From positions 79,476,343 through 79,540,342 of the forward strand of contig CM043950.1 in the NCBI GenBank assembly GCA_014529385.2: a stretch of 64,000 bases of DNA, written 5' to 3'. Source of the DNA: Adiantum capillus-veneris. Its lineage: Eukaryota > Streptophyta > Polypodiopsida > Polypodiales > Pteridaceae. Both the position numbers and the translations under genes were made by a program. How positions within the stretch are numbered: the stretch's first letter is position 1; every line of letters starts with the position of its first letter. Below are positions 1-10,868 of this stretch, one piece after another. The notes beneath the pieces were generated by a model. That model saw only the letters and a list, made by a program, of their open reading frames with translations, did not search any database and was not told the DNA's origin.

Positions 1-1222
1 ATTGACAATGTAGTGAAAAACAAAACAAATACTTGAATCAATCGAGCTTTGGATAGCCAAAGTTTGTTAAACACAAACCTTGGCATGAGCCAACCATGCC
101 ACGTTGTGATGCCGTGGAGAAGCCATGCTTAAATTTGATGACAACACGGTTTGCACAAGCCTTGATTGTGTCTTGATGCAATATGTTTTGAAGGAAAGTA
201 ATAAGCAAAATTGAAAGTGATTGGTTACCTCCAAAATGCCACTGTTCGTCATTTTCCTACAGTCACGATCCCCTACATGATAGTGAGGCAAGATGTGACT
301 TGTGTTACCTCTCTTGATGCAAGCGTTAACCAGTCAGATTGTTGCAGGCTTATAAGATAAGCTGCACGCTATGCATAAGATGCACACAAGCATAGGCACA
401 GTACATACAAGGCAGTAACTTAAGGAAAGTTCCTCAACCTAGCATGATATCTATCTCTCTCTCTCTCCTATTTCTCTCGAAGAATAATGCACTCTTTCTA
501 AGAAGATTTTGCTACATGTTCGCTGGTGAGTCCTCCTGAGCCAAGGTGCTCTCACTCTCAGCTAGAAATTGGGCAAGATGCCATCCACATTAGTCTTCAT
601 CGGTTTGACGATTGAACACTAATTTCCATGAGGGCTAAGAGCCACACACGATGGCTAAGAGCCATTGTTTAATCTAGGGTAAGACCCAATTGTTGATATT
701 CCTTGGATGATTGTTCTCAAGATCGAAGAGCTCTACCTAGTGGAGTACACATTGATGTACACATTGATGTTAATTGACAAGCAAGAGTCTTGTCATTACA
801 GATGTTTAGTGTGTCATTTTGTAGTACATGTTTTCAGTGCGATGCTCGAGTTGAGTTTTTGATAACCTTAAACTCCCATCAGCTGATCTCTACCATGGAG
901 TATAGATGTAGCAATAGGTTGAGACAGCATGGCTGTCCATAAGAGCTATGCATTTCACTTGTGTGGATTTTTGTCTCCCTCTATAGAACTATGGATTGTC
1001 TATGGATATACTGTTTTGGGATAAGGCCCTGTGGGTGATTGCTACATCTTCCCATAGGCATTGAGGATCATAGTTTGATCTATCCCAGTTCTACTTTCAA
1101 GGAAAGAAGCCAGTAATCTACCATGGGGTAGCGGACAAATTCAACTTTTTAAGTTGATTCCAATCATTCTGTACACGGTTAACTATGTTGGTTACCCTTA
1201 CCTACTAGTTGAGCACATTCTA

Positions 1223-1772
1223 CAAAAAGTCTTACCAAGGGGTTCAATACATAGATTCTACCAATGGGTTTGGATTGTGAAGGCAACACTCAAGGTTTCC
1301 AGTACAACTTTTCTTGGTTTTTTCACACATGGGAGACGTACTCCTGTGCATTTGAATACGGGTAACTGAACTTTCGGTTCAAAATCCCCAGGGCCATGCC
1401 AAGGGAATATCGAAACAAGTATTTTGGGCCGTAGTGTCCAATATACATTATGCTGTTATGAATCCACTTGTCAGATTCGATTTGGCACATGCTATCACAA
1501 AAAGTCTTACCAAGGGGTTCATTACATAGATTCTACCAATGGGTTTGGATTGTGAAGGCAACACTCAGGGTTTCCAATACAACTTTGCTTGGTTTTTCCA
1601 CACATGGGAGACGTACTCCTGTGCATTTGAATACGGGTAATTGAACTTTCGGTTCAAAATCCCCAGGGCCATGCCAAGGGAATATCGAAACAAGTATTTT
1701 GGGCCGTAGTGTCCAATGTACATTATGCTGTTATGAATCCACTTGTCAGATTCGATTTGGCACATGTTGTCA
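1223..1772 (+). repeat. 275-bp tandem duplication inside family-A copy A
   Basis: Two adjacent units of about 275 bases (roughly 1223-1497 and 1498-1772) are nearly identical. Each begins with an AAAAAGTCTTACCAAGGGG motif and ends near TTCGATTTGGCACATG. Copy B has this region once (about 55600-55850), so the duplication is private to copy A or was lost in B. Copy C has a different, 129-bp duplication nearby. Confidence 0.85.
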
Positions 1773-2844
1773 CATGGGATACAACATGGTCTAGGAAGTC
1801 AAGCAATTCGGTTTAGCCTGTGTGGAGCAACGAATGAGGGTCCCTCTCTCTCTTGTTGCAGAGTGTTTAGAGTTACCTCCACACACAAGTACATCTTGTA
1901 CTTGAAGGATGTTCTTTTTCAGACATCCTTAGTTGAGACATATTCCACATGTGGCGAATATGAGTCTCTGGGACTGACACTGGCGCCCCTATTTCAAATA
2001 TGTGTCACGACAAAGTTCCTAGGTGCTGGTCACATCTGCTTTCTAGACCATTTTCAACACGGTGTATTAGGACAATTTCAGTGGCCAAAAATTCTCGGAT
2101 ACTTAGAATGTCTTTTTCAGCTACAAGTACTACTAAACAACATTACAGATGGCTGTTTATACATATAGCAAGGCTATAAGTTGTTAATGAAAAATTTTCC
2201 TTTTCTGTACCTAGAAGTGATCAATGTTTCACCTTCTATTGTGATTCAGACGTTTCAGCAAGGCTTGCAAAATCTTGCAACTGAAAGTATTTAGTTTCTT
2301 TTTAGAACTATTTACATTCCTTTTTAATGTGTGCTAGGCGCATCACATTTGCCATAATTATTGGCAAGGATCACCATGGATATACAGGTTCGGATCTATT
2401 TCTTGCTAAATGCATGCACACTAGGTATTATAGGCCCTAGTGTTTAGCAAAGGCTGATTTGGAATGGCATCCATATTCCTCAGGTTGTTTCTTCTGAAGC
2501 ATTTTTGCACTCTATGTGCAGTAACTCCATGAGATTACTTTTGGGTCTACTAATCCCCAATAGAGGCCATGGCTCAGTTTGGGTGTTTGTGGATTTCTCA
2601 AGTTAACCACGATGGTTATTTCTCAACAATGTTACACAATATTGTGATTCCCTTTTACCAGTCATTTGGGATGACTGTCTGTAAACCGTGAGGGAACACA
2701 CTTCAGTACAGTCAGTTATCCAAGGGGATAGGCAGATTACAAAGTGTAATTTGGTGTTGAAGGATGTGCAAAGTGTGTACGTTAGCACCACGCGATCCAA
2801 TTAGTAAGAATTTATTGCTATACTTAGAGTTTGCTTACTATAAG

Positions 2845-2848
2845 TTAA
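2845..2848. repeat. TTAA target duplication, left side of TIR element copy 1
   Basis: TTAA directly precedes the CACTAGG terminus. An identical TTAA follows the opposite TAGTG terminus at 8483-8486. The uninterrupted relative in copy B (near 56875) aligns with a single such site. Confidence 0.7.
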
Positions 2849-3604
2849 CACTAGGTTGGTAACCTAACATGACATAAAAGTGTCCTTTCAGGGTTTTGAA
2901 AAAAACCTCCAAAACCATAGTAGATCCACTCATGTTGTAAAATCCTTTCATGAGGTTATAGTTCAAGGCCTACTAAACATGGAAAAAATAAGAAACTTGT
3001 AAAATTTCTCATCTTTTGGTCACACCAAGCCTCCAAAGTTGATGGACCATTGAATTTTCATCAAAACAGTCATTTCTTACGTTTTGTTGCATAAAAATAA
3101 GATAAGGGATTTTTGTAGGACTTGAGATAAATTCCCTAGTTCACTTCGAGGAATCCCAAACTACGAGCGAAGTTTTTCGAGCGATGATAAAATCGACCGA
3201 GTCAATGAGAGACACTTTATCAGAACACACATAGCCAAGCGCTCCTATATGTAACTCATTTCTGTAAGTCACTCGTTTCTTCACTTGCGAGACTAAATAA
3301 ATTGGCCCTAGACCTCCTAAAGATGGTGATTAAATTTAAGAATGGATATGTGAAGCAAGAGGTAGGTACTAGAAAGCATGGCATTGAATAACTCTTGAGC
3401 TTGTTCTTTCTTGCGTTTTTTGCTAGCAAGTAAAAGAAGATTCAGAGCTTTTCCATTGTCCAAAGGAATTCTGTAAGTTTATGAAAATCGATTTTCCCTA
3501 ACATTGTTGACATTTTGTCACAAGCTTTCATGTACATTAGCGCTCGACCTTGACACCCCCTCCCCTCCCCCCCGCCTCCTCACCCCCCACTTTTGCACTA
3601 TATT

Positions 3605-3750
3605 TGAATATTTTTCAACTCTTTGCTTAATTATAGCATACCTAGTATTTTTCAAATGTTTGCTTAATTATAGTAGACCTTAGACCTTGGTATTTTTCAA
3701 TTGTTTGCTTAATTATAGCATACCTTATTATTTTTCAACTCTTTGCTCAT
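3605..3750. repeat. Degenerate ~40-bp tandem repeat
   Basis: Four imperfect units begin with TATTTTTCAA near 3609, 3646, 3691 and 3729. The first three continue with TTGCTTAATTATAG. Unit length varies from about 37 to 45 bases. Confidence 0.75.
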
Positions 3751-3900
3751 GGGGCAACCTTATTAGTCAACTATCGTGAATATTTTTAGGATGCTGCGAA
3801 TTGAGGCCGTCACCTATTTGTTGACCAGTATCAGTATCTCTCATTGTGCATGCAATAAACAAAGACGCCAAAGTCCAAACCCTTTGTTTGTATGTGGAAA

Positions 3901-3944
3901 CCCCCCCCCCCCCCCACCCCCTTCTCTCTCTCTCTCTCTCTCTC
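3901..3944. repeat. Poly-C followed by (TC)n
   Basis: A run of 15 C, one A and more C is followed by about eleven TC units. Proline-rich and serine/leucine-rich ORFs across it are low-complexity artefacts. Confidence 0.95.
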
Positions 3945-4126
3945 AATGTGCAACCCGTCTTTGATGACTCTATGGAAATTCATGTGATGTAGCTTGCACA
4001 TAAAAAGACTACCCCTTCTCAGCAAGGCAACAAGGCTGCCCACCACCGCGTCCACATCCAGTAGTGCCACCACCATCTTCAAGTGTAAAGATTGTTGGGG
4101 GCAAGGTTTTGTTTTTTTTGAGAGGC

Positions 4127-4128
<2 letters not shown>

Positions 4129-4165
<37 letters not shown>
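4129..4165. repeat. (CT)n microsatellite
   Basis: Uninterrupted CT dinucleotides lie inside the central segment of TIR element copy 1. Confidence 0.97.
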
Positions 4166-4172
<7 letters not shown>

Positions 4173-4404
4173 TTCTGAAACCCTATGATGAGTAGGTGCA
4201 GGAAGTGTTTCCACCCAACTGATATTGTTGTGTGGTCAGGGTGAGAATGGAAATTGCTAATCACAATTTTTTCGCTAACAAATAAGTACATTTGTTTCGT
4301 CAAGTCTCTCTTTCTCTCATTATATAGTAAAAAAAATATCCCTCAAAGGGTCTACACCGGCGCAAACCGTTTGAGGAAAAAACTAAAACACATTGAAGAG
4401 CCTT

Positions 4405-4620
4405 AGGGTAGATCCAAAGAGAAAATTTTGCAAAGTGCCAACTTTTTTTGCAATTTAACTCTATTTTCTTATATTTTTCAAGCGAACTTTTTCCTTCTCC
4501 GCTTCCTATCAACCGGCTCAAGGCTAAGGTGATGCACACTTTTCCTGAACATTGGTTGGTTATAGACGCTTCGAGATAGTTTTTTTTATTAGGAAAATAT
4601 GGAAACGCACATTGAAGAGT
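4405..4620. repeat. Left arm of long inverted repeat
   Basis: This arm pairs with the complement of 5862-6075 at clearly high similarity by eye. Shared words include TTTTTGCAATTTAACTCTAT, GCTCAAGGCTAAG and GCACACTTTTCC. A related but shorter copy lies at 15459-15620, so this is a dispersed repeat family and not a chance palindrome. Confidence 0.75.
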
Positions 4621-4689
4621 TTTAATAAGTAAAATGCTTTTGCATTGACTAGAGAGAGAGAGAGAGAGAGGGAGAGAGAGTAAAAAATA

Positions 4690-4880
4690 AATAAAAGTCT
4701 TTCGCTTTTGAATTCACTTATGTGTAACATAAGATAAGGAGAGAGTTTTCAAAAAAAAAACCTCCCCAAAGGATCTGCGCCGGGGATCTGCGCCGGCGCA
4801 GATCCTTTGGGGAGGGTTTATTTTTTAAACTCTCTCCTTACCTTATGTTAGTGAATTCAAAAATCAAGGACTTTTATTTT
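4690..4880. repeat. Palindrome with ~90-bp arms
   Basis: The left arm (about 4692-4783) and right arm (about 4793-4876) are inverted copies centred on a GGATCTGCGCCGG motif. The DNA could fold into a nearly complete hairpin. It includes the words GAGAGAGTTTTC and CCTCCCCAAAGGATC and their complements. Confidence 0.8.
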
Positions 4881-5861
4881 TATTTTGCTCACCTTCGGGT
4901 AAGCAAGTTGCTAAGTGCTACGAGTGATGTGGCCATGTGACTTCGGAGGAAGTCTGGTGCAAGGGTTGCGGCTTGGGCGTGGGGAGCAAGATATTCTTTT
5001 GAAGTTTGAGGGCTACTGCGTCCTTGGTCAGTCCTTGGGTGTTGGTGCAACTTGCTGCCTCAGAATGCAAGGCCCATAATATCATGCAGAAGGGCTTCTT
5101 GGGTTGGCAACCTTCACCGGCAACTGGATTGTGATGCTTTTAGCTTGGCCTTTTTGGACCATTGGTTATCATGTAGGTGGTTGATGTTGGTTGGTAGCAC
5201 ATAGTGCTCGGATCTGTATGCAATGCTTGTGGGGGGAAAGTGGGTTGGAAGGAGTGGGCTATTAATGTGACAAATGCTCAGATCACTAGTGGCACCCTCT
5301 TCCTTGTCTTGCTTGATGATGGGTGTGGCGCCCTTCCTCGCCATGAGAGGTTGATGGTTGTCCTTGCTGGTTTGTTTGGTCGGTTGGAGCTTTGAAGTGG
5401 TTTTTTCTGTTTGGTGGTGCTGGTATGATTCTCTCCTTTTTTGAGATGGAGTTCATCTTGTTTCTTCTTGCAACAATATTTGGAGTGGCTTCCTTGGCAT
5501 GGTGGTCGACGGTGGCAGCGGGCCTCTGTGGTGGCTCCCGGGGAAGGCTCATCGGTGATGGGGACATTGGGCCCCGCCCTGTGCTCAACATGCTTAGAGG
5601 ATCTTATATTTCTTTTCTCGCTGCTGTGGTATGCGCATGTTCTCCTTCTAGTTATTATGCGGATCTGCAATGGTTGTTGATGTCTATCGGTTAGTGTTAT
5701 GGTTGGGTAGGGGCTCCCTGTAAAAGCCTGGTGTAATGTTTTTTTTGTAATGTTGGTGCTTTTGTTGTATGATGTCATGGCTCGGTGGAAAAATGGCTCT
5801 CTTTGTAAGTTTTTGGCTCTAATTCATTCTCACTCACATTCTGTGAGCCCCCCCCCCCCCA

Positions 5862-6075
5862 AAAAAAAAAACTCTTCAATGTGCTCTTTGATGTTTTGGG
5901 AAAAAAAACTATCTCAAAGCATCTGCAACGGGCCAGTGTTCGGGAAAAGTGTGCCTTGTCTTAGCCTTGAGCTTGTTGATGGGAGCCGGAGAAGGAAAAA
6001 ATTTACTTGGAAAATAGAGTTAAATTGCAAAAAATGTTGGCACTTTGTAAAATTTTATATTTGAATCTACCCTAA
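5862..6075. repeat. Right arm of long inverted repeat
   Basis: This is the inverted partner of 4405-4620. It contains CCAGTGTTCGGGAAAAGTG, which is the same terminal-looking motif found at 15459. About 1.24 kb separates the arms. Confidence 0.75.
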
Positions 6076-6649
6076 CAACAATAACGTATGTTTTTGAAAT
6101 TGATTTTTTCTAAGTATTGGTGTCGGTGCACACCCTTTGAGGATTTTTTTATTTTTATTTTTTTAAGAGAGAGAGAGACTTGATTTTTTCTTTTTTCTTT
6201 TTATACACATCGAAGAGTTTATTTTTAAAAAGGTCCATTCACTTTCGTATATTAGAATGGCTTCTAAGTCCCTTGTCAGACTAAGGCGCCAGTCCCACCC
6301 TCATTTTGCAGATGGTTGTTGACGATGTTGTCACACTCGACTTGGGAACAAAAGCTACACATTTTTCTTACTGTGTGGGACTAGTCGGGGTGGTTAAATC
6401 TGTGGCTTAATTGATGTTTGTTGGGGTTCAATGCCTCTAAAACTCGCACATGCACTTTTTGAATGGTGTTAGTTGCTTGGAGAACTTGGCCATGGATGCA
6501 AGGCCGTCCCTCTGACAAGAGGTGGAGGCCAACATTTTCCTTCTCATCTGCAAATGAATGGCTACCACCTCCACATGGTTTGCACTTCCTCGCCCTAGTG
6601 TGACATGGGCCTAAGACATATTGATTTTTTCATTCAAGAGTATGATGAA

Positions 6650-6698
<49 letters not shown>
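6650..6698. repeat. (CT)n microsatellite
   Basis: A near-perfect CT repeat with one TTT interruption. Confidence 0.96.
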
Positions 6699-6700
<2 letters not shown>

Positions 6701-7090
6701 ATGGAGAAGAGGGCTCAACAATTAGGCTTCTAACTATTTTAAGAGTCCCATAGACTCAAGGAACCTTACCCTTTTTTGAATTTTAAAATTCCATATTGCT
6801 CAACAATTAGGCTTCTGATGCGTGGTGCTTTTTAAGACCTCCTGAAGAGGTGTTTTTCAAGACCTCATTCTCCCTCTTCACAGTGTCCTCATTCCATGTC
6901 TCTCTCAATTATAAGAGTTAGATACTATGTATATTATAAAGATTCTCTCCCCTTCATTTTTCTACCTAACTAATAACCCTCACCCACATGTACGACTTAC
7001 CTCGCTTGTGCAACACTGCACCTTGGAGCTTTCTCTGCTTCCTTAGTAGCTTACACCTTAGCCTACATTCACAAGCACATGTGCCGAATG

Positions 7091-7137
<47 letters not shown>

Positions 7138-7238
7138 ATGTGAGAGGAGACATAATCTTGTGCATTAACAAGTCATATCTCTTGCCCTGCTTCCTTAGTA
7201 GCTTACACCTTAGCCTACATTCACAAGAACATGTGCAG

Positions 7239-7278
<40 letters not shown>
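7091..7278. repeat. (GATA)n/(GA)n tracts in a duplicated block
   Basis: A GATA run passes into (GA)n at about 7091-7135. A second (GA)n is at 7242-7278. Both follow copies of the same preceding ~50-base sequence, so the microsatellite and its flank were duplicated together. Confidence 0.9.
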
Positions 7279-7282
<4 letters not shown>

Positions 7283-8482
7283 AGAAAACTATAGACATGG
7301 TCCCTAGGTGGCATGCCCCCCTCTACTTAATCCATCATGATGAGGATGGGGCTCAAAATGCACCACATAGGAAAACATACGTCCATATCATATAAATATT
7401 CGCTCGAATTTTGGTTCGCTCGGAAAATGTTGCTCGGTGTATGGTAAGACTCGTTAACTTCAATGGGTTGGTAATCAGAACATATGATTGCTTCTCACTC
7501 ACTATTTTTTGTTTTGCCAAAATAAATAGGTACAAAAAAGTTGAATTTTTACCATTCTGCAAACCTATCATCAAAGTTTCTATAGCCACGCTCAATACAA
7601 ATAATATATGCATGTTTTCTTAGTTCCCTATTGTCCTTTATGTTCATAAGGAACCATGGAGCATGTCAAAAGAATAATACATCTCTTACCAAGGGGAATC
7701 TTGGGGACAAAGATGAAGTGTTAAATACAGCAAACATAAAAAACTGGGTTGAACATTATGAGTTGTAGAATCCCATAGAAACTATTCAATATCTAGCCAA
7801 ATTTGATCCTTATGAATAGATATGGTTACTACCTACAAAATTCATGTAGTTGTCACAAGAAACTAACAATATTGAAAAAGCTATACTTGATATACTAGAA
7901 TGTTTCGTTTTCTTCCATAATTGAAAAAATGAACCATCGTTGTGTACTATGCAAAATAGGGTATTAGGTGCCCCAAAACTCAAGGAATGGTAGATTTATG
8001 TTACAATATGTGACATAGAAAATCAAAAATGAATTTGGATATCATGAAATCCACCAAAAAAATCATAGAAGAGCTAAAATTGGCTAAAAAAAAAGATTTG
8101 ACAATTTTTGTAATTTGGTTATAACTTACAACTTTAATATTTATTTCTCCCTAGAAGCATCAGGACATGTTGAGGACTACTAAAGATAGTTCTCTAGCAT
8201 TAAAGACCTCACAAACATGAATTCTAGAGTGGTATAGTTGCAAAAAGTTGAAAAAAGCCAAAAACAGGACCCGTTTTTTCACACAGTTTAGGTTGTGAAA
8301 TGTTGTGCAAGGACAATGTTAAAGATGGAATTGATATTCCAAAAAAATGTTGAGTTTTTTTCAGCTCATGAGACAACTTTCTAGATAGATAGCACCTCAA
8401 AATCCATTTTGAAACTCTTGACATAATTCAAGGAAAATGGTCACTTCACAGGACATAAAAGTGTCCCATTACCAACCTAGTG

Positions 8483-8958
8483 TTAAAGCATGTTTGCGAC
8501 TAGGTGTAGTCTCTTTATGTATAACTCTGGTTCTCAACCTTGAACACTTGTTAGGGTGGGCTTGTTTACTAATGATGAAAATTGGGAACAAGTCAAGGAC
8601 TTAAAATTGGCTGATGAGTTATGTCAGCAAGTTACTTTCATGGAAAGTGACAAGAGGTACTCTTTTTGGTACACCTGTGTTGTGATAAACTCATTTACCA
8701 TGCTCATGAGCGTTCTAAATGGAGTCTACATACTATGTTTGGATAGGAACCGGTACCATCAGACGGTTACAAATGGACAACAATGTACAAAATCAAGATA
8801 TTACTCTTGGATTCATTGAACCTCCTACTGAACCGTGTTTTGCTCAAATGAACCGTTGGATCCATGAGGGATGTTACATTAGAAAACATTAGTGTTCTTA
8901 TGAAGATACCATCACTTGTGTTTTTGTGGATGAAAACGCTTCTCCAAGGGGGGAGTAA
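8483..8958 (+). mobile_element. Family-A copy A, right internal part with polypurine tract
   Basis: Internal family-A sequence resumes after the TIR element. The stretch 8740-8958 aligns with 57140-57372 of copy B, including TCCATGAGGGATG and CTTATGAAGATACCA. It ends with the polypurine tract AAGGGGGGAGTAA (8946-8958), which in copy B directly precedes the 3' LTR. The encoded short peptides resemble each other between copies but match no domain that I recognise. Confidence 0.7.
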
Positions 8959-9200
8959 TATCAAGACAATGGTAGGACTAGTCATGGCCATGGGCCAGGG
9001 CCAAGGGCCAGGACGGACATGCAGTCAAGGGGGTCCCTATATATAGAAGGCCAAGGGCCTATATAGGGCATGTCTGGGTGGTGATGAGCATGTTATAGTT
9101 CCCTTGTCCTTTCACTGTAATAGTTTGAAATGAATGAAGTCGTACAAAACTTCCTGATTGTAATAGTGAACTGAAATCCATTTGTGCTACATTGTTGAGT
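8959..9200 (+). mobile_element. Family-A copy A, 3' LTR (interrupted)
   Basis: The LTR begins after the polypurine tract with TATCAAG in place of the TGTCATG of copy B. It shares GGTAGGACTAG and two CTATATA elements (near 9038 and 9060) with the copy B LTR. It is longer than the copy B LTR and is interrupted at 9201 by TIR element copy 2. The right end after 10543 is not clear. Confidence 0.55.
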
Positions 9201-9204
9201 TTAA

Positions 9205-10539
9205 CACTAGGTTGGTAACCTAACAGGACATAAAAGTGTCCTTTCAAGGTTTTGAAAAAAACCTCCAAAACCATAGTGGATCCACTCATTTTGTACAATC
9301 CTTTCATGAGGTTATAGTTAAAGGCCTACTACACATAGAAAAAATAAGAAACTTGTAAAATTTCTCATCTTTTGGTCACACCAAGCCTCCAAAGTTGATG
9401 GACTAGTGCATTTTCATCAAAACAGTCATTTCTTACGTTTTGTTGTATAAAAATAAGATTAGGGATTTTTATAGGACTTGAGATAAATTCCCTAGTTAAC
9501 CTCAATGGGTTGGTGATCAGAACATATGATTGCTTTTCACTCACTATTTTTGTTTTGCCAAAATAAATAGGTACAAAAAAGTTAAATTTTTACCATTCTA
9601 CAAACCTATCATCGAAGTTTCTATAGCCACGCTCAATACAAATAATATATGCATGTTTTCTTAGTTCCATATTGTCCTTTATGTTCATAAGGAGCCATGG
9701 AGCATGTCAAAAGAATAACACATCTCTTACCAAGGGGAATCTTGGGGACAAAGATGAAGTTATAAATACAACAAACATGAAAAAACTGGGTTCAACATTA
9801 TGAGTTGTAGAATCCCATAGAAACTATTCAATATCTAGCCAAATTTGATCTTTATGACTAGATATGGTTATTACCTTCAAAATGCATGTAGTTGTCACAA
9901 GAAACTAACAATATTGAGAAGCCTATACTTGATATAGTAGAATGTTTCGTTTTCTTCTATAATTGAAAAATCAACCATCATTGTGTTCTATGCAAAATAG
10001 GGTATTAGGTGCCCCAAAACTCAAGGAATATTAGCTTTATGTTACAATATGCGACATAGAAATTCAAAAATGCATTTGGATATCATGAAATCCACCAAAA
10101 CAATCATAGAAGAGCTAAAATTGGCTAAAAAACAGGATTTGACAATTTTTGTAATTTGGTATAACTTACAACTTTAATATTTATTTCTCCCTAGAAGCAT
10201 CAAGACATGTTGAGGACTACTAAAGATAGTTCTCTAGCATTATAGACCTCACAAAAATGAATTCTAGAGTGTTATAGTTGCAAAAAGTTGAAAAAAGCCA
10301 AAAACAGGACCCGTTTTTCACACAGTTTAGGTTGTGAAATGTTGTGCAAGGACAAGGTTGAAGATGGAATTGATATTCCAAAAAAATGTCGAGTTTTTTT
10401 CAGCTCACGAGACAACTTTCTAGATATATAGCACCTCAAAATCCATTTTGAAACTCTTGACATAATTCAAGGAAACTAGTCACTTAACAGGACATAAAAG
10501 TGTCCCAGGGCATAAAAGTGTCCCATTACCAACCTAGTG
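9205..10539. mobile_element. TTAA-flanked terminal-inverted-repeat element, copy 2 (1.3 kb deletion derivative)
   Basis: It has the same 14-bp ends (CACTAGGTTGGTAA and complement) as copy 1, flanked by TTAA at 9201-9204 and 10540-10543. It retains only the left 290 bases and right 1.04 kb of copy 1. The right end has an extra subterminal CATAAAAGTGTCCC unit. It has no coding capacity. It sits in the 3' LTR of family-A copy A, about 720 bases from copy 1. Confidence 0.78.
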
Positions 10540-10543
10540 TTAA

Positions 10544-10632
10544 GAAACTCCATTGCTGCTTGTGAGGAGGTATGAGCTGGAACCAAAGCGAGAGGAAAAG
10601 AGTCTCCATCATCCATATTCTAAACAGGAGAG

Positions 10633-10677
<45 letters not shown>

Positions 10678-10868
10678 GAGGGAGAGGTCCACGCGTGCTA
10701 ACCCCTCCATTCTTTGAATCCGAGTAGTAGAGTCATGAAGTCAGTTATCTTACCTATATTCTTTTTAAAAATTTTGACTTAAAAGCCGAGCTATGGTGCC
10801 ATCCAAAGCATCATACTTGGTGCCCATGGACACCAAGTATTAAGACACCACTCTATGCTTTCACCCAG
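10544..10868. other. Intergenic, with (GA)n at 10636-10686
   Basis: No gene is visible. A GA-rich microsatellite interrupted by GGGAG occupies 10636-10686. The first part may be the remainder of the copy A LTR. Confidence 0.6.

Larger units (their letters stand above)
1..2848 (+). mobile_element. Family-A non-autonomous LTR element, copy A, left internal part
   Basis: This is internal sequence of a repeat family present three times in the window. Copy B is at 51997-57470 and copy C is inverted at about 20735-22560. The copies share long blocks, for example the stretch from 380 to 2560 with 54750 to 56480. No ORF with a recognisable protein domain occurs. Copy B shows the LTR, primer-binding site and polypurine tract, so the family is read as a large non-autonomous LTR retrotransposon derivative. 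Copy A starts before the window, is cut at 2848 by a TTAA-flanked element and resumes at 8483. A short CT tract lies near 451-468. The short ORFs inside are not conserved between copies and are not called as genes. Confidence 0.7.
3145..7454. other. Central 4.3-kb segment of TIR element copy 1, absent from copy 2
   Basis: This stretch holds no recognisable gene. It contains C-rich and AT-rich low-complexity DNA, several (CT)n/(GA)n tracts, a degenerate tandem repeat at 3605-3750, a ~90-bp-arm palindrome at 4690-4880 and a long inverted repeat (4405-4620 against 5862-6075). Overlapping short ORFs on both strands between 5200 and 5780 have no known motif. A direct repeat containing a CTTAGTAGCTTACACC motif occurs near 7050 and 7195, each time followed by a (GA)n tract. 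In copy 2 the flanks are joined through a shared GTT. Confidence 0.7.
2849..8482. mobile_element. TTAA-flanked terminal-inverted-repeat DNA element, copy 1 (5.6 kb)
   Basis: The element has perfect 14-bp terminal inverted repeats, CACTAGGTTGGTAA at the left and its complement at the right. Just inside each end is the near-palindromic motif GACATAAAAGTGTCC. TTAA flanks both ends. It interrupts family-A copy A. Its outer parts (2849-3144 and about 7455-8482) are closely similar to copy 2 at 9205-10539, with about 8 differences in the first 145 bases. Copy 2 lacks the central 4.3 kb. I see no transposase domain in either copy, so both look non-autonomous. The CACTA start recalls the CACTA (En/Spm) superfamily, but those make 3-bp duplications. 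A TTAA duplication is the piggyBac or Sola3 pattern. The superfamily is therefore left open. Confidence 0.75.

Noticed and set aside
5204-5778. Five overlapping ORFs of 63-166 codons on both strands
   Set aside because: No known motif, and the segment is absent from copy 2 of the same element. A CNACGGK-like cysteine pair was not enough to call a zinc protein.
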